From assembly GCF_005405345.1 (NCBI RefSeq), contig NZ_BJDW01000001.1, forward strand, positions 62,001 to 126,000: a stretch of 64,000 nt of DNA, read 5' to 3'. Each line of letters begins with the position of its first letter. Positions within the stretch are counted from its first letter, which is position 1. Positions 28,651 to 37,369 of the stretch are shown here, in pieces. Source of the DNA: Enterococcus viikkiensis. GTDB lineage: Bacteria > Bacillota > Bacilli > Lactobacillales > Enterococcaceae. Under the pieces are notes generated by a model. It had not been told where the DNA came from. It made no database searches and saw only the letters and a list, made by a program, of their open reading frames with translations. The position numbers and the translations under genes are program-made.

Positions 28651-29493
28651 CTATTTATCAACTGGCTTCACTGAGCCGTCCCATTTCTTCAAGATCCAAT
28701 CTTGAACGTCTTTTTCATGTAACACTTTCACTAATTTCTCGATACGAGGATCCTCTTTATCTGCTGTTCGAACCGCAATGATGTTTGCATATGGAGAATT
28801 ATCTTTTTCAAGTAATAGTGCGTCCTTCACTGGATTTAATCCCACTCCATAAGCAAAGTTTGCGTTAATCGCGACTAGATCGCCTTCGTCGTTATTGTAC
28901 GTCGTTGCTAGTAACGCTGGATCGATGGAGTGTTCGAATTTCAAATGCTTAGGGTTTTCAGCAATATCGTCAAAGGTAGCTGTTTCTAAATCAACACCCT
29001 CTTTGACTTTTACTAAGTCTGCATCTTGCAAGATCGTAATAATCCGACCCCAATCAGATTCAGAATTTGAAGTAATGATGGTCGCTCCATCTTTCAACTC
29101 TTTGATGTCTTTGATTTTCTTAGAGTATAAACCCATTGGTTCAATGTGAACGGCACCTACATCAGTAAACTTGTAATCATTTTCCTTCACGGCTTTGTTA
29201 AAGAATGGTTTGTGTTGGAAGTAATTGGCATCGATGTCTTTATCTGCTAGTGCTTTGTTAGGCAAGACATAGTCATCAAATTTTTTGATTTCCAGATTCA
29301 CGCCTTCTTTTTCAAGTAAAGGCTTCACGTGTTCTAAAATTTCCGCGTGAGGTGTTGGCGATGCCCCCACAACTAACGTGTCACTTTTTTCTTTACTGCT
29401 GCTGTCTGATGAACCGCTGCTACTATTTCCGCAAGCCGCTAATCCGACTGTTAATAATGCTACTGCTGCAAAACCTAAAATTTTCTTTTTCAT
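28651..29493 (-). CDS. metQ: Methionine ABC transporter substrate-binding lipoprotein MetQ
   Basis: NlpA-family lipoprotein of 280 residues that captures methionine (and possibly D-methionine) at the outer face of the membrane. Signal peptide with lipobox LAAC-G at about residues 18-22, then a Ser-rich linker. I start at the ATG at 29493, 8 bases after GGAGG; an ATG 6 bases earlier is too close to that site. Operon metN-metI-metQ under the T-box supports methionine specificity. Confidence 0.95.
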   Translation of the reverse strand: MKKKILGFAAVALLTVGLAACGNSSSGSSDSSSKEKSDTLVVGASPTPHAEILEHVKPLLEKEGVNLEIKKFDDYVLPNKALADKDIDANYFQHKPFFNKAVKENDYKFTDVGAVHIEPMGLYSKKIKDIKELKDGATIITSNSESDWGRIITILQDADLVKVKEGVDLETATFDDIAENPKHLKFEHSIDPALLATTYNNDEGDLVAINANFAYGVGLNPVKDALLLEKDNSPYANIIAVRTADKEDPRIEKLVKVLHEKDVQDWILKKWDGSVKPVDK

Positions 29494-29512
29494 TGTCATT
29501 TCCTCCTAGTTT

Positions 29513-30199
29513 TTAACGTTTATCTGTTCTCTTCGTCAAGAAATCGCCGACTCCTTGAACGATAAACACAATAATTAAAATGATGACTGTTGCCACTAAT
29601 GTAACGGTGTAATTCCCACGTTGATAACCTTCTTGCCAAGCCAATGCTCCAAGCCCACCTGCACCGATTGCACCTGCCATTGCGGTGAAGCCGATCATCG
29701 AAACCGATGTAACCGTCAACCCAGAGATCAACGCTGGTAGACTTTCTGGAATCAAAACTTTGTAAATTGTTTGAAAATAGCTGGCTCCCATCGACTCTGC
29801 TGCTTCCAAGACACCAGAGTCAACTTCCCGAAACGCAATTTCTACGAGTCGGGCATAAAATGGGGCCGCAGATAAGACTAGCGCCGGAATTGCTGCTTTT
29901 GCTCCCAACATCGTTCCTACTAATACTTTCGTGAAAGGAATGATCAGGACCATTAAGATCATAAAGGGAGTGGAACGAAAAATGTTGCTGATGATGGAGA
30001 CTAAGCCATATAAAATACTATGCGCACCTGAATGCTTTCGCCCAAGGGAATAAAGCAGTAAGCCTAGTAGCAGCCCTAAAACAAATACGATCACCATCGA
30101 AATGATCGTCATGAACAACGTATCATTGATTGCTTCCTTCAACGTATCCCATGATACTTGTTGGAAATTTAAATACGTCTCTGTAAAACTTTTATCCAC
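29513..30199 (-). CDS. metI: Methionine ABC transporter permease MetI
   Basis: A 228-residue permease with five membrane segments and the EAA-type loop ESMGASYFQTIYKVLIPESL that contacts MetN. The start is probably the GTG at 30199, inside the last codons of metN (8-base overlap), with GGAGGTG 9 bases upstream; a longer reading from 30235 would run back into metN coding sequence without a ribosome binding site. Confidence 0.94.
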   Translation of the reverse strand: MDKSFTETYLNFQQVSWDTLKEAINDTLFMTIISMVIVFVLGLLLGLLLYSLGRKHSGAHSILYGLVSIISNIFRSTPFMILMVLIIPFTKVLVGTMLGAKAAIPALVLSAAPFYARLVEIAFREVDSGVLEAAESMGASYFQTIYKVLIPESLPALISGLTVTSVSMIGFTAMAGAIGAGGLGALAWQEGYQRGNYTVTLVATVIILIIVFIVQGVGDFLTKRTDKR

Positions 30200-31226
30200 G
30201 GTGCAACACCTCCACGCCAACTTGTTGAGCTTCAATAAAAGCGATCGCTTGTTCTATCTCGGCCGAATCACCCGTGAATTGAACGGTCAATGTTCCAAAA
30301 GAACTTCCCGTGGAGCGTTCGATATTGCCATAAACGATGCTGATGTCAATTGGAAATTTGCGAATCGCCTGTGAAACCACTGGCTCCCCGGCATTGTTTT
30401 CTAAAAAGTGGAGCGTCGCTAACGTCCCGGTTGGATTCTCTTTGATAAACTCCGCTAACAAAGCTGATGGATCAGCTTTTGGTTCTAAATCTTGTTGAAC
30501 GAAAATCTTAGTCACTTCCTGTTGTGGATGGCGGAAGACTTCGCGAACGGAACCTTCTTCAACGATTTTTCCTAATTCCATCACAGCGACCTTGTTACAA
30601 ATTTTACGGATCACATTCATTTCATGGGTGATTAGCACAATCGTCAGTCCTAATTTCTGATTGATGCTCGCTAACAATTCTAAAACCTCTTCAGTTGTCT
30701 GAGGATCTAATGCACTAGTAGCTTCATCACAGAGTAGGATGTCGGGATCATTGGCTAATGCTCGAGCAATGCCGACTCGCTGTTTTTGACCACCAGATAG
30801 TTGTGAAGGATACGCATCCCCTCGACCATCTAAGCCGACCAAGCTTAATAATTCTTGCGCTTTTTGTTGGCGCTTGTCTTTGGCAACGCCAGCCAGTTCC
30901 AACGGCAGTTGAATATTTTCACTGACAGTGCGGGACCATAGTAAATTAAAATGCTGAAAGATCATCCCCACTTTTTTTCGAAACGTCCTTAGTGCGGAAC
31001 CCTGTAACTTGGCGACGTCCTCATTATTGACCAAGACTTGACCGCTAGTTGATGCTTCCAGCCCATTCAATAAACGGACCAAGGTACTTTTGCCTGCACC
31101 AGAATAACCGACAATGCCATAGACATCTTTTGCTTCAATTGCTAAATTTACTCCATTGACTGCGTGGATTGTTCCTTTTTTGCCGGCGAAACTCTTCTCC
31201 ACTTGCTTCAATTCAATCAATGCCAT
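30192..31226 (-). CDS. metN: Methionine ABC transporter ATP-binding protein MetN
   Basis: ABC ATPase of 344 residues. It shows Walker A GYSGAGKST, signature LSGGQKQRVGIARAL, Walker B LLCDEATSALDP, the switch His in ITHEMNVI and a C-terminal NIL domain (about 270-344) that binds methionine and mediates trans-inhibition. First gene of the operon, preceded by a Met T-box and a further leader of about 180 bases. Confidence 0.96.
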   Translation of the reverse strand: MALIELKQVEKSFAGKKGTIHAVNGVNLAIEAKDVYGIVGYSGAGKSTLVRLLNGLEASTSGQVLVNNEDVAKLQGSALRTFRKKVGMIFQHFNLLWSRTVSENIQLPLELAGVAKDKRQQKAQELLSLVGLDGRGDAYPSQLSGGQKQRVGIARALANDPDILLCDEATSALDPQTTEEVLELLASINQKLGLTIVLITHEMNVIRKICNKVAVMELGKIVEEGSVREVFRHPQQEVTKIFVQQDLEPKADPSALLAEFIKENPTGTLATLHFLENNAGEPVVSQAIRKFPIDISIVYGNIERSTGSSFGTLTVQFTGDSAEIEQAIAFIEAQQVGVEVLHRG

Positions 31227-31404
31227 CTTTCTTACTCCCTTTCTGTGGAACGGTAACTTACGGATAATTTTTTTTGCGGCTAGAATGTGATGAATCCTGA
31301 AACAACTAGCTCAGACGAAAGAATTCATGTTTCATGAAAAACAAGTCTGCTCCTCGCCACGCATGCGAATCCATTAATCGCACTAAAGCGCGAAGTGGAA
31401 CTCG

Positions 31405-31703
31405 CAAAAAAAGCTTTCGTCCTAATAAATGTACATTTGTACATTTAGGACGAAAGCTTTAACTTCCGTGTTACCACCTAAGATTCGTTATAATCTCACA
31501 ATCATAACCTCTACCAGTACTTGCCTATAGCGCATACTGAGGTGCTATAACGGGCACTCCCGTGAACGACTTGGCACTCGCCTCGTCGATCCTGCTCAAA
31601 GACCATTTTCCATCTCACTCGCGTCACTCCTTTTCAGCATACCGGAGCTCTCTTTGTACGTTCATCAAATGTACTTTTCTTTTCATCGCTTTCTCATGTG
31701 TAT
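31405..31703 (-). promoter_or_regulatory. Methionine-specific T-box riboswitch of metNIQ
   Basis: The minus-strand leader reads GAAA-ATG-GTCTTTGAGC at the specifier loop, aligning with the GAAA-GGC-AUUCUUGAGC of the well-studied glycine T-box; the codon is AUG (31606-31604), so uncharged tRNA-Met is the ligand. The AGAGAG stretch of Stem I is at about 31650. The T-box sequence GGTGGTAACACGGAAGT (about 31462-31478) is followed by a terminator with a stem of about 22 bp (AAAGCTTTCGTCCTAAATGT, etc.) and T7 (31405-31460). High uncharged tRNA should favour the antiterminator and expression. Confidence 0.92.
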
Positions 31704-31709
31704 GAAAGG

Positions 31710-31738
31710 ATTATATCAGGGGATTTTTATCCTGTCAA
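31710..31738 (-). promoter_or_regulatory. Promoter of the T-box/metNIQ transcript
   Basis: Minus strand TTGACA (31733-31738), 17 bp, TATAAT (31710-31715): a perfect consensus pair. Start point near 31703. The -35 begins about 20 bp after the stop of the upstream GcvH-like gene. Confidence 0.92.
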
Positions 31739-31758
31739 ACATCAAGTGAAAATTTTCT

Positions 31759-32091
31759 TTATAGTTTTTCAAAATCAGCTGCGTCAACTTCCCGTAGTGA
31801 AAGAATCCAGGCATCCATTTCGTCCTCGGTATTCAATGCTTTCGGATCAGCAGCCACTTTTTCGCTGATGGATGAAACGACTCCCGTTAATGGACTTTTA
31901 AATTCTTGAACCGCTTTTTCAGCTTCGATTTCAAATAACGGTTCGCCGGCTGTTACTTTTTGACCGATTTTTGGTAACGACATGAAGGTTACCTCGCCAA
32001 GTGTTTCAGCCATTTCTTCGGTTAGACCCATACAAAAATCTTTATCATTATGTAAAATCCACAGACCATCATTTTTTTTCAAGTAATTCAT
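31759..32091 (-). CDS. Glycine cleavage H-like lipoyl protein
   Basis: A 110-residue lipoyl-domain protein. The lipoyl lysine lies in IEAEKAVQEFKSPLTG (about residues 57-58), with GEVTFMSLPKIGQKV before it. No glycine-cleavage P, T or L genes are nearby. In Gram-positive bacteria stand-alone GcvH proteins serve as the octanoyl/lipoyl relay for other lipoyl enzymes, and GcvH-L forms accompany SirTM-macrodomain operons, which are not seen here. Its link to the neighbouring ArsC-like gene is unclear. Confidence 0.85.
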   Translation of the reverse strand: MNYLKKNDGLWILHNDKDFCMGLTEEMAETLGEVTFMSLPKIGQKVTAGEPLFEIEAEKAVQEFKSPLTGVVSSISEKVAADPKALNTEDEMDAWILSLREVDAADFEKL

Positions 32092-32157
32092 TTCTTTAAA
32101 CGCCCCTTTTGGTAGTATAAAATTTTTTTAATATAGCCGATAAATCCCCAGCTTCTA

Positions 32158-32523
32158 CTATGAGAAACTGGAGCGGCTTTCTTCATAAGTTGATTCTTTA
32201 AATCCATTCACAACAAATTGATCATTGTTGATTAACATGGGACGCTTCACCAACATCCCGTCACTAGCTAATAGCTCACTCGCAGCTTGAATCGACAGCT
32301 CTGTCATTTTATCCTTCAATCCCATCTCACGGTATTTCATCCCGCTAGTATTGAAGAAGCGACGAACAGGGAGCAGGCTATTTGACAGCCATTTTTCAAA
32401 CTCAGCAGCTTGCGGTGTAGCTTGAATCAAATCAATCGCTTCATAGGAAATATTTTTCTGATCCAACCAGGCTTTAGCCTTACGACAAGTTGAGCATTTT
32501 GGATACCAATAAAATTTAAGCAT
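32158..32523 (-). CDS. ArsC/Spx family thioredoxin-fold protein
   Basis: A 121-residue protein with the N-terminal CXXC motif YPKCSTCRKAKAWL and the family block KRPMLINNDQFVVNGF. ArsC/Spx family members include arsenate reductases and the RNA polymerase-binding regulators Spx/MgsR. This one lacks the typical Spx N terminus and resembles the uncharacterised enterococcal 'arsenate reductase family' proteins, so neither function can be assumed. Its ATG overlaps the rodA stop by 8 bases. Confidence 0.85.
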   Translation of the reverse strand: MLKFYWYPKCSTCRKAKAWLDQKNISYEAIDLIQATPQAAEFEKWLSNSLLPVRRFFNTSGMKYREMGLKDKMTELSIQAASELLASDGMLVKRPMLINNDQFVVNGFKESTYEESRSSFS

Positions 32524-33718
32524 GTTGTGAGCTCCTTGTTGGTTTCATTACTTGTTTGCCGGCACTTTGATAACGCATTGATAAAATCAAGCCAATTCCG
32601 ATCATGTTACCGAGAATAGAAGAACCACCTTGACTGATAAAAGGCAATGGGATCCCTGTTAATGGTAGCAGACCAATATTCGCTCCGATATTTTCAAAGA
32701 CATGAAAGAGCATCATCATAACGATCCCTGACGCAATATAAGCATAAAACTCATTATTCATATCAAAACATAAACGGATCATCCGGTAAATCAACACAAA
32801 ATAAACTAAGATCACAAAAGCACCACCGACAAAACCAAAATTCTCACCAATAACTGTGAAAATCATATCCGATTCTCGCACCGGTACATAGACATGACTC
32901 ACGTTATAGCCTGTCCCAAAAAAACCGCCAGACCCAATCGCCATCAACGCGTGAGCCAATTGGAAACTTACTCCTTGAGGATCATGGAAAGGCTCTAACC
33001 ACGAATCAATCCGAGCGAACTGATAGCTCTTAAAACCCAGGTTTGTTAATAATGATCTTCCGGTATCTGTTGAAACTAAAAAGATCAGCGAGACACCTAA
33101 TATCACCGCTAAAGCAATCGCTGGTAACACAATCAGCCAAGAAATTCCCGACATCAAAAACATCCCGGCAAAAATAGCCAAGAAAACTAGCATTGTCCCA
33201 AAGTCCTTCTGTGCCAAGACCAAGCCGATCACTGGTAGTGTGATTAACAACATTTTGCCAATTAGTAACGCGTCTGTCTTAATTGTGTGAAGCTTATTGG
33301 CTACGTTATGTTTCGTAATAATCAGCGCCATCATTAAAATATACGCAATTTTCATCAGCTCAGATGGCTGGAAGGTCAGTGTACCGAATTTGAACCAGTT
33401 TTTTGAACCAGTGGAAGCTGCCAGAACCGGATCATAATATTTTAACAAAGCCAGCATGACGGCCAAACCAATCGCATATAAAAATGGCGTTAAGCGCCAA
33501 AGCATTTTCGCATCAAAATGAATGATAATAACAATTGCTAATGCTCCTACTGCGTACCACACGCCTTGCATGACGATATTGCGAAAAATATTTGGATCTC
33601 TCGGATCGTGAGATAATGCCACGTAAAGGGACAATAATCCAATCAAACATAATAGAAACACAGGTAAAATAACGCCGTAATCAATTCGGCTATCATTGTT
33701 TTTTCTTAACCTATTCAT
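32516..33718 (-). CDS. rodA: RodA/FtsW/SpoVE family peptidoglycan polymerase
   Basis: SEDS-family glycosyltransferase of 400 residues with about ten membrane helices. The family signature GLLPLTGIPLPFISQGGSS near residue 350 is intact, as is the KDFGTMLVFLAIF loop. Position away from ftsZ and the dcw cluster and sequence character suggest RodA (elongation) rather than FtsW, but paralogues are easily confused. Confidence 0.88.
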   Translation of the reverse strand: MNRLRKNNDSRIDYGVILPVFLLCLIGLLSLYVALSHDPRDPNIFRNIVMQGVWYAVGALAIVIIIHFDAKMLWRLTPFLYAIGLAVMLALLKYYDPVLAASTGSKNWFKFGTLTFQPSELMKIAYILMMALIITKHNVANKLHTIKTDALLIGKMLLITLPVIGLVLAQKDFGTMLVFLAIFAGMFLMSGISWLIVLPAIALAVILGVSLIFLVSTDTGRSLLTNLGFKSYQFARIDSWLEPFHDPQGVSFQLAHALMAIGSGGFFGTGYNVSHVYVPVRESDMIFTVIGENFGFVGGAFVILVYFVLIYRMIRLCFDMNNEFYAYIASGIVMMMLFHVFENIGANIGLLPLTGIPLPFISQGGSSILGNMIGIGLILSMRYQSAGKQVMKPTRSSQHA

Positions 33719-33807
33719 TTTTCATCTCTTTTCCACCAATTTACTCGCCTTATTATAGACGCTTCTCTCGCTAAAGAAAAGTCCGCTTCATTTCCTTTGC
33801 AAAATCT

Positions 33808-34431
33808 TTAGTCTTGAAGCGATCGATCTTGTTGCAATCCAAAAATCAACGCCCACACTCCTAATTGTAACAGACTAAACATCAACACGAATTGGATTTT
33901 TTCAATGTGCCAGTTTCCTAATAAGAGCTGTAATGCGTGAATCGGTTTAATAATTAATTCGATCGAGTGAATCCAGTCGAAACGGCCACTGTAAACGGCA
34001 GTTCCTGAAAGAACAGCTAAACCTAATAGACTGATTAAGCGTTGTGCCGTTTGTAGTTTGGCTGTCGCAAATAAGCGAAACACCTGCGCCATCCCGACAA
34101 AAACCATAATCAAAATCGGTAGCACTAGGAAAAAATAAGACCACCAATCACTCGCAACTGGTGTAAAAAGACCGTGAGCGTGATAAATCCTCAAACTTTC
34201 TAAATGAAACAGATCCGTCAATAAATAAGGAACATTCGGAAAGAACAATAACCATAGTGCTGCAAATAGCCAGCGAATCGGCGAAATAAGTTTCATAAAC
34301 AAACTACCAAAGACTAGTGGCAGCCAAGCCAGAAAAACATTCAAGCCCATAAACGAAAATGTCTCGCGAAAGTGACTCATAAATAAAATATAAAAAATCA
34401 CACCAAAGTGAAACAAATACTTTTTCTTCAT
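33808..34431 (-). CDS. DUF1361 family membrane protein
   Basis: A 207-residue integral membrane protein with six or seven hydrophobic segments, starting MKKKYLFHFGVIFYILFM and containing the aromatic PNVPYLLTDLFHL motif that marks DUF1361 proteins. Function unknown. It is preceded by GGGAGAAGG at the start and lies 89 bp upstream of rodA on the same strand, possibly in one transcript. Confidence 0.8.
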   Translation of the reverse strand: MKKKYLFHFGVIFYILFMSHFRETFSFMGLNVFLAWLPLVFGSLFMKLISPIRWLFAALWLLFFPNVPYLLTDLFHLESLRIYHAHGLFTPVASDWWSYFFLVLPILIMVFVGMAQVFRLFATAKLQTAQRLISLLGLAVLSGTAVYSGRFDWIHSIELIIKPIHALQLLLGNWHIEKIQFVLMFSLLQLGVWALIFGLQQDRSLQD

Positions 34432-34486
34432 CCTTCTCCCTCAATAGAAAGCAACTTTTCTTCCATACAATCAAAATTATATAATA

Positions 34487-34531
34487 AAAAGCCGTCGCTA
34501 TCTCGGTTTCCCTTTGATATGACGGCTTTTA
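34487..34531 (-). terminator. Terminator after tRNA-Thr
   Basis: Minus strand AAAAGCCGTC ... GACGGCTTTTT with an internal A/G-rich loop of about 25 bases. The stem ends in T5. It follows the tRNA gene by about 8 bp. Confidence 0.75.
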
Positions 34532-34538
34532 TAAGTTA

Positions 34539-34611
34539 TGCCAGCTATAGGATTCGAACCTACGACCTACGCGTTACGAGTGCGTTGCTCTACCAACTGA
34601 GCTAAGCTGGC
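34539..34611 (-). tRNA. tRNA-Thr (CGU anticodon)
   Basis: Full cloverleaf of 73 bases without encoded CCA. The acceptor stem is GCCAGCT/AGCTGGC with discriminator A, D-loop AGCTCAGTTGGTAGAGC, anticodon loop CTCGTAA (anticodon CGT), and T-arm GTAGGTTCGAATCCTAT. Thr-CGU reads ACG codons. Single tRNA gene with its own promoter and terminator. Confidence 0.96.
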
Positions 34612-34627
34612 GTTTCGTACAAAAGGA

Positions 34628-34656
34628 ATTATAAAAAACTTCTAGCAAAAAGTAAA
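34628..34656 (-). promoter_or_regulatory. tRNA-Thr promoter
   Basis: Minus strand TTTACT (34651-34656), 17 bp, TATAAT (34628-34633), with the start point a few bases before the tRNA 5' end. Confidence 0.75.
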
Positions 34657-34679
34657 GTAAGATTCCTCTCAAAAAGCGA

Positions 34680-34852
34680 TTACATGAAAAAAAGTTGAAA
34701 ATATGCTAAAATAAAGATCGTGATACAAATGGATGACCACTCCACTTTTCACAGTTTAGCAAAAAGCCGTGATTAAGTCGAGTGAAAATCCAAGATACTA
34801 ACAAATCCGATGCCGTTTAAAGTTGAGATTTTCGTTAGTATGAAAAAGGAGG
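34680..34852 (+). promoter_or_regulatory. Promoter and structured leader of the DUF2187 gene
   Basis: A likely promoter is TTACAT (34680-34685), 16 bp, TATGCT (34702-34707). The resulting leader of about 150 bases can form two stems: TTTTCAC (34746-34752) with GTGAAAA (34782-34788), and ATACTAAC (34795-34802) with GTTAGTAT (34834-34841), the latter ending 4-5 bases before the AAGGAGG site (34846-34852). A leader this long before a 78-codon gene is unusual and suggests RNA-based control. Confidence 0.5.
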
Positions 34853-34864
34853 CGTTTAGAACAG

Positions 34865-35101
34865 ATGGCTACATTTGGTAAAATAGAGACGCAAATTGAT
34901 CCTTCCGAAGCTGGAAAAGATTTTCCAGTTCAGACACATGTGATGTTTACGATTCGCGGACAATCTCAGACTGGAATTGTCACGAAACAATTGAAAAATG
35001 CAGCAGTAGTTGAAATTGATGAAAAGCAAGACAACGGAGAGTTGATTAATCATTCCAACGGTGTTGTTGTAATCAATTATAAACAAATGGAAAAAATTTA
35101 G
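34865..35101 (+). CDS. DUF2187 family protein
   Basis: A 78-residue soluble protein with an SH3-like beta-rich middle (VQTHVMFTIRGQSQTGIVTK) and the NHSNGVVVINYKQMEKI ending, matching DUF2187 (YkvS-like) proteins of Firmicutes with unknown role. AAGGAGG lies 12 bases before the ATG, longer than usual. Transcribed alone, with a structured leader and a strong terminator. Confidence 0.8.
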   Translation: MATFGKIETQIDPSEAGKDFPVQTHVMFTIRGQSQTGIVTKQLKNAAVVEIDEKQDNGELINHSNGVVVINYKQMEKI

Positions 35102-35111
35102 TTTGTAAGCA

Positions 35112-35152
35112 AAGAAGGAGTTTGGACGATGATCGTCCAAACTCCTTCTTTT
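35112..35152. terminator. Bidirectional terminator between DUF2187 gene and upp
   Basis: AAGAAGGAGTTTGGAC, loop GATGATC, GTCCAAACTCCTTCTT: a perfect 16-bp stem with A- and T-tracts on either side. A second, imperfect hairpin (35162-35197, GTTGGGAC ... GCCCCAAC) lies nearer the upp stop. Confidence 0.9.
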
Positions 35153-35207
35153 GTTGCAAGCGTTGGGACAAAAGTAGCTGACCACTTCTGCCCCAACTTA
35201 TTTTCAT

Positions 35208-35837
35208 TTATTTTGTTCCAAATAGGCGGTCGCCTGCGTCACCGAGTCCAGGAACGATATAGCCTTGTTCATTTAAGTGATCATCTAATGCAGCTGTATA
35301 GATATCTACATCAGGATGCGCATCTTGCAATGCTTTGACCCCTTCTGGAGCAGCGACTAAACAAACAAATTTCATATTCGAAGCACCACGTTTTTTCAAT
35401 GAATCAATCGCCATGATCGCTGAACCACCAGTAGCCAACATTGGATCAACAATAAATAATTGTCGGCTGTCGATGTCTTCTGGCATTTTGAAGAAATATT
35501 CATTTGGTTCTAAGGTTTCTTCATCACGGAACAATCCGATGTGTCCAACTTTGGCAGCGGGAATCAATTCTAAGATGCCATCTACCATACCGATACCAGC
35601 ACGTAAAATCGGAACAATCGCAACTTTTTTACCGGATAATGTTTTTTGTGTTGAAACAGTAATTGGTGTTTCGATCTCAACGTCTTCCAATGGCATATCA
35701 CGAGATACTTCGTACGCCATCAACATCGCGATTTCATTTACCACTTCGCGGAAAACCTTAGTTCCGCAATTCTTATCGCGAATAATCGTTAATTTGTGTT
35801 GGATCAATGGATGATCAATTACTTGAAACTTGCCCAT
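35208..35837 (-). CDS. upp: Uracil phosphoribosyltransferase
   Basis: Pyrimidine salvage enzyme making UMP from uracil and PRPP. I start at the ATG at 35837 ([16 protein letters not shown]), giving the usual 209 residues, with AAGGGG about 10 bases upstream; an ATG at 35894 would add 19 residues not typical of the family. The PRPP loop [11 protein letters not shown] and the C-terminal [10 protein letters not shown] are intact. It follows glyA on the same strand with a 150-bp gap. Confidence 0.96.
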   Translation of the reverse strand: MGKFQVIDHPLIQHKLTIIRDKNCGTKVFREVVNEIAMLMAYEVSRDMPLEDVEIETPITVSTQKTLSGKKVAIVPILRAGIGMVDGILELIPAAKVGHIGLFRDEETLEPNEYFFKMPEDIDSRQLFIVDPMLATGGSAIMAIDSLKKRGASNMKFVCLVAAPEGVKALQDAHPDVDIYTAALDDHLNEQGYIVPGLGDAGDRLFGTK

Positions 35838-35987
35838 ATTAATTTGCCCCTTACTCATTTTAATATAATTATTTTCATGTTGCCTATCCGCCAACCAATT
35901 TTTTCTTGATCGCTAAAAAACTGCTGCATGTTGAGCGGATATTCTTAGTATGCATTTCATTATTATATGACAATTGCTTTAAGAAAA

Positions 35988-37235
35988 CTAGTCTAAGCTG
36001 GCTTGAATCGGATGAGCATCGGTTAATTCTAAGACTGCCTTGCGGACTTCATCCAGCTTCGCTTCGTCACCTTTTGAGCGTAATGCTTCGACAATCAATT
36101 CAGCTACACGCTTAGCATCCTCTTCTTTAAAGCCCCGACTGGTAATAGCGGCGGTCCCAATCCGAACCCCACTCGTTTCACGGAAACTTTTTGATTCAAA
36201 GGGGATAGAATTTTTATTGACTGTGATGTGAACCTGATCCAATAATTCTTCCGCTTCCCGACCAGTGATATCAAAGCCGGTGACTTCCAATAAAAATAGA
36301 TGATTGTCGCTACCGCCAGATATTATCCGAGTTTCCGGGGTTTGGTTAAAGACTTTCACCATCGCTTGAATATTTTTCAAGACTTGTTCGCTATATGTTT
36401 TAAAATCAGGCGCCAGGGCTTCTTTAAAAGCCACAGCTTTTGCTGCAATGACATGTTCCAATGGCCCGCCTTGTAACCCGGGGAAAACCGCGCTATTGAT
36501 TTTTTTCGCCATTTCCGGATCATTGGTTAAAATCAAGCCACCACGAGGGCCGCGCAAAGTTTTATGGGTAGTGGAAGTAACAACATCGGCATAAGGAACT
36601 GGGTTAGGATGCAACCCTGTTGCCACCAATCCAGCAATATGCGCCATGTCTACCATTAACTTCGCACCCACTTCATCGGCAATCTCACGGAAACGGGCAA
36701 AATCAATGATCCGACTATACGCACTTGCTCCGGCTACGATTAATTTTGGTTGGTGTTTCCGCGCTAAAATACGAACGACTTCATAGTCGATCGTTTCTGT
36801 ATGAGGATCCACACCGTAGCTAACAAAATGATACAACTTCCCGCTGACATTCACTGGTGAGCCATGAGTCAAATGCCCCCCTGCCGATAAATCCATTCCT
36901 AAAACCGTATCACCAGGTTCAATCAATGAAAAATAGGCTGCTTGATTCGCCTGTGAGCCAGAATGCGCTTGAACATTCGCAAATTTTGCGTCAAACAATT
37001 CTTTTGCACGGTCAATCGCTAAATTTTCTACGACATCAATAAATTCACAACCGCCATAATAACGGCGACCAGGGTAGCCTTCCGCATATTTATTGGTCAA
37101 CACACTTCCTTGTGCCATTCGTACTGCTTCTGAGACGATATTTTCTGAGGCGATCAATTCAATATTTTGCTCTTGCCGCTGCCCCTCATCCTTAATTGCT
37201 CCCCATAGTTCGGGATCTAGTGCTTTGTAATCCAT
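35988..37235 (-). CDS. glyA: Serine hydroxymethyltransferase
   Basis: PLP enzyme converting serine and THF to glycine and methylene-THF, 415 residues. The PLP lysine lies in [16 protein letters not shown], and [14 protein letters not shown] and the [14 protein letters not shown] block are complete. A TATACT -10 at 37267-37272 lies about 32 bp before the ATG with a poor -35. Order sua5-glyA-upp is conserved in enterococci and bacilli. Confidence 0.96.
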   Translation of the reverse strand: MDYKALDPELWGAIKDEGQRQEQNIELIASENIVSEAVRMAQGSVLTNKYAEGYPGRRYYGGCEFIDVVENLAIDRAKELFDAKFANVQAHSGSQANQAAYFSLIEPGDTVLGMDLSAGGHLTHGSPVNVSGKLYHFVSYGVDPHTETIDYEVVRILARKHQPKLIVAGASAYSRIIDFARFREIADEVGAKLMVDMAHIAGLVATGLHPNPVPYADVVTSTTHKTLRGPRGGLILTNDPEMAKKINSAVFPGLQGGPLEHVIAAKAVAFKEALAPDFKTYSEQVLKNIQAMVKVFNQTPETRIISGGSDNHLFLLEVTGFDITGREAEELLDQVHITVNKNSIPFESKSFRETSGVRIGTAAITSRGFKEEDAKRVAELIVEALRSKGDEAKLDEVRKAVLELTDAHPIQASLD

Positions 37236-37311
37236 CCCAACGCCACCTTTCCTTTTTTCTGATTTAAGTATACGAAAGTTTCCAGAGATAATCGAATCTT
37301 TTGTTTAGTTT

Positions 37312-37320
37312 TTATCCACA
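37312..37320 (+). promoter_or_regulatory. Perfect DnaA box between glyA and sua5
   Basis: TTATCCACA matches the DnaA consensus TTATNCACA exactly. Alone it would be unremarkable, but it pairs with the cluster at 38384-38493 on the other side of sua5 and a one-mismatch box (TTTTCCACA, 38157-38165) inside it. Confidence 0.5.
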
Positions 37321-37369
37321 AATTTTTTCTATGGATGAAGCGAGAAATTCAAGATTCAGTCTAAAATTT

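Noticed and set aside
35162-35197. GTTGGGAC...GCCCCAAC hairpin as another copy of the covarying repeat
   Set aside because: It shares only a GTTGG-like string; it lacks the TGTCAGT start, the ATGATAT box and the AT-rich hairpin, and fits better as a terminator-like structure near upp.
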